A stretch of DNA of 64,000 bases from Saccharibacillus endophyticus. Lineage in GTDB: Bacteria > Bacillota > Bacilli > Paenibacillales > Paenibacillaceae. This document shows, one piece after another, positions 51,501 through 59,462 of this stretch. The stretch spans positions 434,001-498,000 of the forward strand of contig NZ_JAAZWE010000001.1 in the NCBI RefSeq assembly GCF_013185185.1. Direction: 5' to 3'. Made by a program: the position numbers and the translations under genes. Below the pieces are notes generated by a model. That model was not told where the DNA came from and did not search any database. It saw nothing but the letters and a program-made list of their open reading frames with translations. Each line of letters begins with the position of its first letter. Position 1 is the first letter of the stretch.

Positions 51501-54464
51501 GACAACACGCATTTCAGCGGCTACGGCGCGCAAAAGATCGCCGGATTGGTCGCGAATGCTGTGAAAGACATGGGTTTAAGCATCTCGCCGCTGGTGATCG
51601 ACCCGGATCTTGAAGAACCGGAGCCGGAACCGGAAGCTCAGCTTTATGAAGAAGACTTCGAAGGCGACCCGGCCGATGTTCAATATTCCCTGGTTAACGC
51701 GACGGGAATCGGCGGAACGATGGGAGGCACGGTCGTCGATCAGGACGGCAGCAAAGTCATGTCGCTGAGCGGCAGCGGTTCCGGGCATCGGGCGAAGACC
51801 TTCCGCATCTTCGATGCCGTGAACGGCGACAAGGTTGACGTGAATTTCGATTGGCAGTCCGGCAATGTCGGCGCTTTCCCTTCGGAAGGCCATCTGACGG
51901 TGCAGGATTCCGACGAGAACGCGCTGTTTACGTTGGTTGCCAAAAACGGCGATCCTAATCTCCATTACTTCGTCGGCCCGTACGCGGCGGATTACGCAGG
52001 CGGCAACACGGCGATTCCGGAAGGCGGCACGGCGACGACGATTCCGAAAAATCAATGGGTCAACGTGGACGCCGCGATCAACTTTGCCAACAAGACGCTG
52101 GATCTGACGTTGACGAGTCGCAGCAATCCGTCGGTCGCGCAAACGATCAAAGGGTTGACGTTAAGTCCGGGCGCTTATGCCGACAACGTCAGATCGCTTC
52201 GCTTCCTGGGCACGAGAAAAGGCGGCGCGGGTACGTTGAATTGGACGACGGCGATCGACAACGTGCGGATCGAAGGCACGGAGCTGCCGCCGGAGTCCGG
52301 CGATCAGACGGCCTTGAAAGCTTTGTACGCGGAGATTCAAGACCTGGATCTGTCGTCTTATACCGAAGCTTCGCGCGCCGTGTTGAGCAAGGCGTTGACT
52401 GCTGCCGAAGGTATCATCGACAAGACGGCGACGCCGGCTCAAGTCGAACATGCATTGAATATGCTGACGGTCGCCAGAGCTTCGTTGACCGGCGAAAAGG
52501 CTGAACCGATGAGCGTATACAAATTCGACTTCGGTTCCGGCGAAGCGGCCGAGGGCTACACCCGAGTAACGGCCGACCATGCTTATATCGAAGGTAACGG
52601 TTACGGCTTCGCCGATACGGCGTTGACCGAAGACGAGAATCGGGAAACCGGCGATGCGCTGAAAGAAGATTTCACACGGGTAAACGCGACCTCCTTCCTG
52701 ACGGAGTTGGAACCGGCCAACTACCGGGTGACGATGACCGTCGGCGACGCCGAGGAATCGACGAGCACGAGCGTGATCGCCGAACAGATGACCAAGCTGC
52801 CGTTGGCGACGATCACCAAAGGCGAATTCAAGGAAGTTACTTATGACGTAGCGCTGATCGACGGCGTATTCAACTTCGAGTTTGCAGGCAATTCGCCGAA
52901 GATCAACGCTTTGACGATTGAGCGTCTGCCCGATAACGGCGCGGGCGAGCAGCCCGTCATTTACCTGGCGAGCGATTCGACCGTAGCCAATTACGCGGAA
53001 AGTTACCGTCCTCAAGCCGGCTGGGGCGAGACATTGAGCCAATACTTCGATCCGGATCAAGTATCGGTCGACAACCGCGCGATCGGAGGATTAAGCAGCA
53101 AGACCTTCCTGGTCGGCGGACATCTGAACGATCTGCTGCTGGACGTGCACGAAGGCGACTATCTGTTCATGCAGTGGTCGCATAACGATTCCACGCCGTC
53201 CCGTCCGGAACGTTATCTGACGCCGGAACAATTCAAAGGCTATCTGAACACGTATATCGACGGCGCGAACCAGCGCGGCGCGACTCCGGTTCTGGTGACG
53301 CCGGTAAACCGCCGCGACTACACGGGAGAAGTGCTGAACAAAAGCTTCCCGGAATACGTGCAGGCGATGAAAGAAGTGTCTCAGGAAACCGGCACGCTGC
53401 TGGTAGATCTGAATCAGGCGAGCTGGGAGTACTTCAACGAACTCGGCAGCGAAGGCACCAAGTCGATCTTTATGTGGGTCGGCAGCACGGAAGACAATAC
53501 GCATTTGCAAATGAACGGCGCGATCGAGGTGTCCGAACTCGTCGCGGGTCTGGTCAAGGAACTGAATATCCCGCTGTCCGCCTTCGTGACGCTGGATGAC
53601 GAATCGGATCAGACGCCTCCGCAGACTACCGCGACGCCGACAGGCGATTTGCAAAACGGCTCCTACAAGTCAGCCGTCGAAATTGTGTTCGAGGCAACGG
53701 ACGAAGAATCGGGCGTGGCCGCGACCTATTACCGGATCAACGAAGGAGAAGTTGTCGAAGGCAATCAGGTCACGCTGAATGAAGAAGGCCGGCATGTCGT
53801 CACCTATTGGAGCGTCGATGCCGCGGGCAACAAAGAAGCCGAGCAAACGCTGGAAATTTCGATCGCCTTTGCTCCTCCGCTCGCGACCGATGCTCCGGGA
53901 GTTCCTGTACTTTCGGATAACAACGGTCACGACAGCGGCTTGCGGGACGGCGATTATACGATCACGATGAATCTCTGGTGGGGGAATAACGGCAGCACTT
54001 TTAAATTGTATGAAAATGGAGAGTTTATTAAGGAAGTGCCGTTAACCGATCAATCGCCTGCCGCGCAATCGGTCAAGGTCGATATCGCGGGCAAGCCTAA
54101 CGGTACCTATGTCTACACGGGCGAGCTGATCAATGCACTCGGCACCACGACAAGCGCGCCGCTGACCGTAACGGTCACGGATGCCGCGCCGGGGCAAGCC
54201 GTTTTATCGCACGATAACTGGGACCAAGACGGCAACTATCTGATCAGTATGAATCTGTGGTGGGGCACGAATGCGACCGAGTATCGATTGTACGAGAACG
54301 GCGTTCCGGTCGATACGCAGGCGCTGCAAGCCCGCACGCCCGGCGCGCAATCGGCGACAACGACGATTGCAGGCCGAGCGGCGGGAAACTATGAGTATGA
54401 AGCCGTATTGCAAAATGCAGCCGGAGAGACCCGGACGTCCAAATTGACGGTTACGGTCAAGTAA
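48564..54464 (+). CDS. Secreted multi-domain rhamnogalacturonan lyase with two acetylesterase domains
   Basis: A 1966-residue exoenzyme. Signal peptide 1-35. Residues about 36-650 are a family PL11 rhamnogalacturonan endolyase (LDRGLVAVL start, VADLDGDGEYEIV and VLDADGDGKDEI Ca-binding repeats, AGAHYTQLMVYDLDGNGKAE). A galactose-binding-like module (about 660-785) leads into a CE12 SGNH esterase (790-1010: GDSTMQ, GGRSSKSF, FGHNDAS, DNTHFS). Then a LamG-like domain (1030-1245), a FIVAR-like helical segment, a second galactose-binding-like module (1318-1455) and a second CE12 domain (1465-1670: SDSTVANY, GGLSSKTF, WSHNDST, DNTHLQ). An Ig-like domain and two similar NLWWG repeats end it. It should cut and deacetylate pectin backbone outside the cell. 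Confidence 0.92.
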   Translation: MNRRKGSNQKSAAALFLAFLMIVSLVIPPAPANAENTDSLPTRQAEYLDRGLVAVLTDNGVFLSWRYLNTDPNDIAFNIYKNGSKVNASPLGDVTNYTDTTGFDSSQYQISTVIAGKEQMQPEVVLVWHNDYLPIPLDKPADGRTKDGGTYSYYAGDASVADLDGDGEYEIVFLWSPSNSKDNSQAGYTGNVYIDAIKMDGTKLWRIDLGVNIRAGAHYTQLMVYDLDGNGKAEVVVKTADGTIDGQGTVIGDGTKDYRNDGGYILSGAEYLTLFDGETGAAVSTVDYAPPRGSVGDWGDGYGNRVDRFLGGIAYLDGKTPSVIMSRGYYTRTVIAAYDYEDGRLVKRWVFDTNEAGKQYEAQGNHNLSVLDADGDGKDEIMFGALAIDDDGTLMYSTGLGHGDAMHAGKLDPNREGYQIMSVHEHSNAAYGVEMRDAGTGEIIWGEFTGRDTGRGMSADIDPNHPGYESWATTITDGSSVPVTGTYSAGGEVVYTPEQSPKTANFAIWWDGDLQRELFDHEWDAGTAKGVPIVYKWDYENKKLNEIFRATGALTNNHTKGNPALQADILGDWREEILVRSEDSSEYRLYTTTIPTEYRIPTLMQDPVYRLGIAWQNVSYNQPPHTSFYIGAEATEFPKANLNLVGGGQQTEEVYRFDFGTEPEAGNTGVQDTLYNEQTGYGFTDIGSVIAEAGQVSVQSGTTFAVDLPDANYKVTLRLGSDSRDSDVGVKSEYVQKLAVTSVTAGEPLEYAYDVALVDGQLEFLFTGSAIDIQDIVIEKYPDKKAGAAATIYMAGDSTMQSYSESQAPQEGWGQQFGRYFANGATVVNNAIGGRSSKSFLADGRLDTILQRIKPGDYFFISFGHNDASAGIPDRYASPEDYKMYLARYVNGAKQRGATPVLLTPVGRRDFNTVTQQFNVSFPEYVQAAKEVAAELDVDLIDLSQLSVAYYDQLGSAATEKLFLYANPGEYPKYPNGVSDNTHFSGYGAQKIAGLVANAVKDMGLSISPLVIDPDLEEPEPEPEAQLYEEDFEGDPADVQYSLVNATGIGGTMGGTVVDQDGSKVMSLSGSGSGHRAKTFRIFDAVNGDKVDVNFDWQSGNVGAFPSEGHLTVQDSDENALFTLVAKNGDPNLHYFVGPYAADYAGGNTAIPEGGTATTIPKNQWVNVDAAINFANKTLDLTLTSRSNPSVAQTIKGLTLSPGAYADNVRSLRFLGTRKGGAGTLNWTTAIDNVRIEGTELPPESGDQTALKALYAEIQDLDLSSYTEASRAVLSKALTAAEGIIDKTATPAQVEHALNMLTVARASLTGEKAEPMSVYKFDFGSGEAAEGYTRVTADHAYIEGNGYGFADTALTEDENRETGDALKEDFTRVNATSFLTELEPANYRVTMTVGDAEESTSTSVIAEQMTKLPLATITKGEFKEVTYDVALIDGVFNFEFAGNSPKINALTIERLPDNGAGEQPVIYLASDSTVANYAESYRPQAGWGETLSQYFDPDQVSVDNRAIGGLSSKTFLVGGHLNDLLLDVHEGDYLFMQWSHNDSTPSRPERYLTPEQFKGYLNTYIDGANQRGATPVLVTPVNRRDYTGEVLNKSFPEYVQAMKEVSQETGTLLVDLNQASWEYFNELGSEGTKSIFMWVGSTEDNTHLQMNGAIEVSELVAGLVKELNIPLSAFVTLDDESDQTPPQTTATPTGDLQNGSYKSAVEIVFEATDEESGVAATYYRINEGEVVEGNQVTLNEEGRHVVTYWSVDAAGNKEAEQTLEISIAFAPPLATDAPGVPVLSDNNGHDSGLRDGDYTITMNLWWGNNGSTFKLYENGEFIKEVPLTDQSPAAQSVKVDIAGKPNGTYVYTGELINALGTTTSAPLTVTVTDAAPGQAVLSHDNWDQDGNYLISMNLWWGTNATEYRLYENGVPVDTQALQARTPGAQSATTTIAGRAAGNYEYEAVLQNAAGETRTSKLTVTVK

Positions 54465-54509
54465 GCATAGGCAGGTCGTGGCTGCGCGCAAGGTGTGCTT
54501 TATCTAACT

Positions 54510-54562
54510 AAAGAACCCGCTTCAGCGCTGTTGAAAAATGCGCGTCGAAGCGGGTTCTTTTT
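54510..54562. terminator. Bidirectional terminator
   Basis: AAAGAACCCGCTTC (54510-54523) pairs with GAAGCGGGTTCTTT (54547-54560); it ends both the pectin-enzyme gene and the GntR operon. Confidence 0.85.
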
Positions 54563-54930
54563 CATTCATAAATGCTTTTCAACAACGCTATGACTTCTTC
54601 TAACGTCAGTCCGAAAGATTGATAGTACTCGATATCGACCGTCATCTGCTTCAGGATCATCTCGCTGCGCTTCTCCGTCATCCGTTCCGGCGACAGCTCC
54701 GTGATAAAGCAGCCTTTGCCCGTTACCGTGTAGATCAGGCCGGAGCGCTCAAGTTCTTCCCACGCTTTTTTCACCGTGATGATGCTGACTTGAAGCTCGA
54801 CCGCGGCTTGACGGATCGGAGGGAGGGAATAACCGCCTTCCAGCTCGCCCTTCAGAATTTGCGCGCTGATTTGTTCGAAAATTTGCTGGTAGATCGGTTT
54901 TTCGGAGGTGTTGGAGATCATGATATTCAT
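54562..54930 (-). CDS. GntR-family regulator, YtrA subfamily
   Basis: A 122-residue regulator with a GntR winged helix (IYQQIFEQISAQILKGELEGGYSLPPIRQAAVELQVSIITVKKAWEELERSGLIYTVTGKGCFIT) and only a short helical tail, the build of the YtrA subfamily. It is last in the operon, 3 bases after the permease stop. YtrA-type proteins repress their own ABC-exporter operon and respond to cell-wall antibiotics; that role is inferred from the arrangement. Confidence 0.93.
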   Translation of the reverse strand: MNIMISNTSEKPIYQQIFEQISAQILKGELEGGYSLPPIRQAAVELQVSIITVKKAWEELERSGLIYTVTGKGCFITELSPERMTEKRSEMILKQMTVDIEYYQSFGLTLEEVIALLKSIYE

Positions 54931-54933
54931 GCT

Positions 54934-55587
54934 TTACACTTCTACTTTCTTGAATCGTTGATAAGCGATGCGATACGCGACGTACGTTAATGCGGCAAAG
55001 ATCAATACCCCCGTAAGCAGAATCGAATAATGGATCAAGCCGTCGCCGGAACCGCTGCCTTTGAACAAGTTGTACACGAACTGATTTTGAATGCCCAACC
55101 ATTCGGCGCCGCCCGCGAACAGCACGGCAGCCGTACTCGCGACAAGCGTCGCCGCACCGTATTTATAAGCCGTTTTGTAGTACATCGAGATGAAAAAGAG
55201 ATTGAACAGCGCCAACATGGTCAGCGTCAGTCCCCAGAAACCGGGTGTCGGCTTGAAGAAAATGTAGTCGAGATACGGATACAGGCTCAAGCTGATTTTA
55301 CCGTAGATCATAGCCGTCAGCACGTGCAGCACTTCCAATAACACGATCAGCAGCACCTTCGACTTGACGACGTTTTTCTTGTCCACGGGCAGCATGCTGG
55401 TGAACATCAAGTCGTTTTGGCTTTTATAGCCGCCGAAGATGTTCGGAATCGTGATCATGCAGAAATACAGCGGAACGATAAAATACAACCAGCCGGGAAT
55501 CAGCATCAAGGCTCCCGTGATAAAAGGAAGCACGAAGAAAAACGGATTCACGCCGAGCTTGATTTCTTTCAACAGCAAATTATACAT
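54934..55587 (-). CDS. ABC-2 type transporter permease
   Basis: A 217-residue membrane protein with six hydrophobic helices, of the ABC-2 permease group (family resembling ABC2_membrane_5). The N-terminal segment MYNLLLKEIKLGVNPFFFVL and the NDLMFTSMLPVDKKNVVKSK loop are typical. It overlaps the ATPase gene by 8 bases and carries its own AAGGAGG site. Partner of the adjacent ATPase; probably exports a peptide or lipid-targeting antibiotic. Confidence 0.85.
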   Translation of the reverse strand: MYNLLLKEIKLGVNPFFFVLPFITGALMLIPGWLYFIVPLYFCMITIPNIFGGYKSQNDLMFTSMLPVDKKNVVKSKVLLIVLLEVLHVLTAMIYGKISLSLYPYLDYIFFKPTPGFWGLTLTMLALFNLFFISMYYKTAYKYGAATLVASTAAVLFAGGAEWLGIQNQFVYNLFKGSGSGDGLIHYSILLTGVLIFAALTYVAYRIAYQRFKKVEV

Positions 55588-56434
55588 GGGCAGCCTCCTT
55601 TTTGGAGTAATAGATCATGATTTCTTCGAGGTTCGGAATCGCGGTTTTGAACGCAGCGGAAGGCGTGAAGTTCTCGGTCAGGATCAAGCCGGTAAAGCCG
55701 AACGAATTGACTTTATACGAAATCAGGCGATCTTTGATGTGGTCGAGGTCTTCGACCCTGCCGTTGATCAGGCGATACCTATCGACAAAGTCTTCCTTTT
55801 CCGCGCTGTTGATGATTCGCCCGTCATGGATGTATGTAATGTAGTCGGCGCACTTTTCCAGGTCGGAGGTGATATGGGTCGAGAACAGGATGCTGATCTC
55901 CCCGCCCTGCACCAGCTCGCGGAACACGTCCAGCAGATCGTCGCGCGCCGCCGGATCGAGACCGCTCGTCGGTTCGTCCAGAATCAGCAGCTTGGCGCCG
56001 TGCGAGAGAGCAAGAACCAGGCTGTACTTCACTTTCATCCCCGTAGACAGCTCGGCAATCTTTTTGTCTTCGATCAATTTGAACTTTTGGATGTAATGGC
56101 GGTAAGACTCCTCGTTCCAGTTGTCGTAGAAGGTCTTGAAGACGTTGGTCAACGTCTTGATTTTGCTGCGCGTATAGAAATCGACATTGCCGAACGCGTA
56201 TCCGACGGTCTGCTTCAGCTCGACTTCGTGCTCATTCATGCTCTTGCCCATGATCCGGATCTCGCCGCTGTCGACCGAAATCAGGTTCAGTATCGACTTG
56301 ATCGTCGTAGTCTTGCCCGCGCCGTTCAGCCCGATAAAGCCCATAATATAGCCTTGCGGCAGTTGAAAAGAGACGTCGCTTAGTTGAAAGTGCGGAAACT
56401 TTTTGTTCAGGTTTTTTACGTCGAGCATAATCAT
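55580..56434 (-). CDS. ABC transporter ATP-binding protein
   Basis: A 284-residue ATPase. Walker A is GLNGAGKTTTIKS, the signature is LSTGMKVKYSLVLAL, Walker B is KLLILDEPTSGLD and the switch His is in FSTHITSDLEKCAD. It is the YtrB/CcmA-like type that pairs with ABC-2 permeases. Start at 56434 (ATG, 9 bases after AAAGGAG) is preferred to a longer frame. First gene of a three-gene operon with permease and GntR repressor. Confidence 0.95.
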   Translation of the reverse strand: MIMLDVKNLNKKFPHFQLSDVSFQLPQGYIMGFIGLNGAGKTTTIKSILNLISVDSGEIRIMGKSMNEHEVELKQTVGYAFGNVDFYTRSKIKTLTNVFKTFYDNWNEESYRHYIQKFKLIEDKKIAELSTGMKVKYSLVLALSHGAKLLILDEPTSGLDPAARDDLLDVFRELVQGGEISILFSTHITSDLEKCADYITYIHDGRIINSAEKEDFVDRYRLINGRVEDLDHIKDRLISYKVNSFGFTGLILTENFTPSAAFKTAIPNLEEIMIYYSKKEAAHV

Positions 56435-56473
56435 ATTCTCATCTCCTTTGTCGCGTATATATCGTGTATGCAC

Positions 56474-56502
56474 AATGTATCATCGAGCTATCAGAGTGTC
56501 AA
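56474..56502 (-). promoter_or_regulatory. SigmaA promoter of the GntR/ABC operon
   Basis: On the minus strand TTGACA (56502-56497) and TACATT (56479-56474) are 17 bases apart. GTGCATACAC, nearly palindromic, overlaps the transcript start and may be the GntR operator. Confidence 0.7.
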
Positions 56503-56616
56503 CAGCGCCGAATCTTGCTTTCCGCTATTTCCTTTTCTAAAATTATCGGATACGCTTGGTTGTAATCGCTTACTGAATAAAAGAGAAGCGAAGTCGATTT
56601 TAAAGGAGTGTCGGAA

Positions 56617-57222
56617 GTGGAGTTCAGAGAGAAATTGCACAACGGAGATTTATATTTGCCGATGGACGAGCAGCTTATGAATGAACAACTGAAGTGCATG
56701 GAGCGTCTGTACGACTTCAATCTCACACGCCCCCTTGAGCAAGAACGTCGTCAAGAATTGCTGAAAGAGATGTTCGCCGAGATCGGAGAAGGCTGTTACA
56801 TCGAACCTCCGCTTCGCGCGAATTGGGGAGGACACCATGTTCATTTCGGAAAAGGCATCTATGCGAACTTCAACCTGACGCTGGTGGACGATACGCATAT
56901 CCATGTGGGCGACTATACGATGATCGGGCCGAACGTGACGATCGCGACGGCCGGACACCCGATTCTGCCTGAACTGCGGGAGCAAGCTTATCAATACAAC
57001 GCCCCGGTACATATCGGCAAAAATTGCTGGATCGGCGCGGGCGTCATCATCATTCCCGGCATCACGGTCGGCGACGACTCGGTGATCGGCGCCGGCAGCA
57101 TCGTGACCAAAGACATCCCGGCAGGCGTGGTCGCGGTAGGGAATCCGTGCAAAGTCATGCGGGAGATCAACGAGCGGGATCGGGAGGTTTATTTCAGAGA
57201 TCGGAAGATCGAGCTGGAGTAG
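56617..57222 (+). CDS. Maltose/galactoside O-acetyltransferase family protein
   Basis: A 201-residue left-handed beta-helix enzyme that transfers acetyl groups to sugar hydroxyls. The Mac domain is FREKLHNGDLYLPMDEQL; the catalytic region is ANFNLTLVDDTHIHVGDYTMIGPNVTI followed by the catalytic His in TAGHPI, and the hexapeptide repeats end in IGAGSIVTKDIPAGVVAVGNPCKV. Start is GTG at 56617, 8 bases after AAAGGAG; GTG at 56608 overlaps the ribosome site itself. Monocistronic. Physiological sugar unknown. Confidence 0.93.
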   Translation: MEFREKLHNGDLYLPMDEQLMNEQLKCMERLYDFNLTRPLEQERRQELLKEMFAEIGEGCYIEPPLRANWGGHHVHFGKGIYANFNLTLVDDTHIHVGDYTMIGPNVTIATAGHPILPELREQAYQYNAPVHIGKNCWIGAGVIIIPGITVGDDSVIGAGSIVTKDIPAGVVAVGNPCKVMREINERDREVYFRDRKIELE

Positions 57223-57253
57223 AGGGCTAGCGATCGGAAAATGGATATAACGG

Positions 57254-57305
57254 AAAAGAGTCTTCAGTTGCGGTTCGCGCACTGAATCGACTCTTTTTTT
57301 CTTTT
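57254..57305 (+). terminator. Terminator after the acetyltransferase
   Basis: AAAAGAGTC-TTCAGT pairs with ACTGAA-TC-GACTCTTTT, followed by TTTCTTTTT. Confidence 0.85.
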
Positions 57306-57410
57306 TGTGCATTCACTTCCAGAAGAAAAGAGAGTACTATTTAGAGAGCAAGTGGAACTTTAGAACTATGCTCATATTAAGAAAGAAATTTCCTCAGGAG
57401 GGGACATCTT

Positions 57411-59414
57411 ATGGGTGCCAGCAGTTATCGCAGTTCGTATCAATCGTACTTAAACCGCCAAAGCGTCGAGGGAGACCAAATGAACGTCATCCTGATCGTC
57501 AACGTCGCGGAAGGCTTGCAAAAATACATGAAGCGCAGCAATATGCAGACCGTGTTCAACAAACTGTCTCCGTTAACGTTGAGCGGTCCGGTCAAAGTCG
57601 TGGCGCAGCAAGACGGTTCTTTTTACCTGCTGCCGCCGTTCACTCACGAAAACACCCACACCTATATGAAAGAACACATCTATGGTCTGGACCCGGCACG
57701 CGGCGAAAAAACGGATCTGTTCTCCAAACTGTTTACGACCAGCGAATTGACGCACCTGATCTGGTTTACGGATGAAGAGGTTACGCCGTATCTGCCGAAG
57801 ATCACTTCCATGCACGCGCCGCATCTGTTTTGGAACTTCATTTCGATCAAAGGCTCTCCGCTTCGCTGCACGGAAAAAGCGCCGAAAAACGTCACGCTCA
57901 CGCACGCCCCGAAAGTCTCCAGTCTTGCTACCTCCGTGCTCTACCGCAAAATCTTCAACAAATTCACCCAATATATCAACAAAACCGATCTGCCGATGAG
58001 CGGACGGGTTCGCGTGATGCAGACCGAAGACCGTTCCGCATCGCAGCAGGTGGTCAAAGGCTCCAAAACGACCATCGAACCCCGCAATCTGAAGATCGGC
58101 ATCGGTTGGAAAACGTCGGAAGGCGAGTGTCTCACCGCGGGCATGCTGCTCGCGAACAACCGGCTGCCGGACGCGGAAAGCATCGCTTTTTTCGGAAACA
58201 AATCGACGATCGGCATGACGCACGTGGACGGAAGAGAGCTGCCGACGGAGGACATGGAGTTATTTACGGTGAATCTGGCGGCGATCGGGCAAGCAGGTCC
58301 GGACAAAGTGTTGTTCACGCTCGTCATGCCGCACGGCGTGCCGGAAGAACTCTATCTGCGCCTGATGACTTACGACAACCGGGAATTGCTGCGGTATGAC
58401 GTGGATATGAGCGCTTGTTCCGGCAATACGGCTTTGGAATTGGGCTCGCTATATGCTTACAAAGACCAATGGCGGTTCAACGCGATCGGCAACGGCTATG
58501 ACGCGGGGATGGAGCTGGTCGCGGAGCATTACGGCATTCCCGATCTGACCACGACCTATTCGTTCACGCCGGAAGTGTTGGAAGAGATCGCGCTGGACGG
58601 CCGGACGTTCGAGTATCAGATGCAGGATTTGTTCACGAAGCTCGGCTACGACGTGGAAGTGCCGACCAGCGACCCTTATGCGCCGGATTACGGAGTCGAT
58701 TTGATCATCATCAAAGGCGGCGTCCGCAGAGCGGTACAGCTCAAGTGCTTCAGCAACGTCGTGCCGGTTCGCGCCGTGCAGGAAGTGTACGCGGGAGCGA
58801 AAATGTACGATTGCGACAGTTACTTGGTGGTGACGACGAGTTACTTCAGCCGCGCGGCGCTTCAGATGGCGGAACAGCTCGGCGTCGAAGTGTGGGACAA
58901 AACGCAGCTCACGAAAACGGAGGAGCGCCTGCGCTCGCGGATCGGCGTCTCGCCGGAGCATGAATTGAAACTCAAGCTGTCGAAGCTGGATTCGGAAGAC
59001 GAAGTGGATATCGATATTTCGGCGTTTCTCGTGAACGAACATGACCGCTGCGCGGGCGAAGACGACTTCGTCTTTTACAATCAACCGGATCATCCGAGCG
59101 GCTGCGTACGATTGATTAACGATAACGTGTGGGAAAAGCTGCTGATTCTCGACCTGGCGAAGCTCCCTGCGCACTGCACGCGGATCGTCGTGGTCGGATC
59201 GCTCGATACGTATAAGCGGAAAGTGGAGCTGACGATCGATAACGAGCTGGATCTGTACCATACGTTCGAGTACATGCCGAGCGCGGTGTGCGATACGTTG
59301 GTGCTGGGGCAATTCCGGAAGATCGACGGGGAATGGGCTTTTACGACGTCGGAGACTTATTTCGCGGGCGGGTTGGAAGAGGCTTGTCGGGCTTATGGGT
59401 TGGAGGTTGGTTGA
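57411..59414 (+). CDS. TerD-Mrr nuclease-TerD fusion protein
   Basis: A 667-residue protein with an order I have not seen described. Residues 1-215 match nothing I recognise. About 220-385 is a TerD domain (NLKIGIGW, LRLMTYDNRELLRYDVDMS, WRFNAIGNGYDAGM), but its Asp-rich metal site is replaced (SEGECLTAGML). About 396-500 is a Mrr-type PD-(D/E)xK nuclease: D430 in YGVDLIII and Q443-x-K445 in AVQLKC. About 517-667 is a second TerD domain that keeps VDIDISAFL and DDFVFYN. Ter proteins act in metal and phage stress; Mrr domains cut DNA. Base composition is like the host. Start at 57411 after AGGAGGGG; ATG at 57480 is an alternative. Confidence 0.85.
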   Translation: MGASSYRSSYQSYLNRQSVEGDQMNVILIVNVAEGLQKYMKRSNMQTVFNKLSPLTLSGPVKVVAQQDGSFYLLPPFTHENTHTYMKEHIYGLDPARGEKTDLFSKLFTTSELTHLIWFTDEEVTPYLPKITSMHAPHLFWNFISIKGSPLRCTEKAPKNVTLTHAPKVSSLATSVLYRKIFNKFTQYINKTDLPMSGRVRVMQTEDRSASQQVVKGSKTTIEPRNLKIGIGWKTSEGECLTAGMLLANNRLPDAESIAFFGNKSTIGMTHVDGRELPTEDMELFTVNLAAIGQAGPDKVLFTLVMPHGVPEELYLRLMTYDNRELLRYDVDMSACSGNTALELGSLYAYKDQWRFNAIGNGYDAGMELVAEHYGIPDLTTTYSFTPEVLEEIALDGRTFEYQMQDLFTKLGYDVEVPTSDPYAPDYGVDLIIIKGGVRRAVQLKCFSNVVPVRAVQEVYAGAKMYDCDSYLVVTTSYFSRAALQMAEQLGVEVWDKTQLTKTEERLRSRIGVSPEHELKLKLSKLDSEDEVDIDISAFLVNEHDRCAGEDDFVFYNQPDHPSGCVRLINDNVWEKLLILDLAKLPAHCTRIVVVGSLDTYKRKVELTIDNELDLYHTFEYMPSAVCDTLVLGQFRKIDGEWAFTTSETYFAGGLEEACRAYGLEVG

Positions 59415-59462
59415 AAAAAACGCAAAAATTTTAAATTTAAATATATATGATAAAGGAGCAAT

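Noticed and set aside
48765..51533. 922-codon open frame on the minus strand inside the rhamnogalacturonan lyase gene
   Set aside because: It is antisense to a strongly supported PL11/CE12 gene, is rich in Arg, His and Val as expected of a mirror frame, and shows no known motif or ribosome site.
57411..59414. Tellurite-resistance operon (terZABCDE)
   Set aside because: No terC, terB or free-standing terD genes are nearby; the TerD domains are parts of a nuclease fusion.
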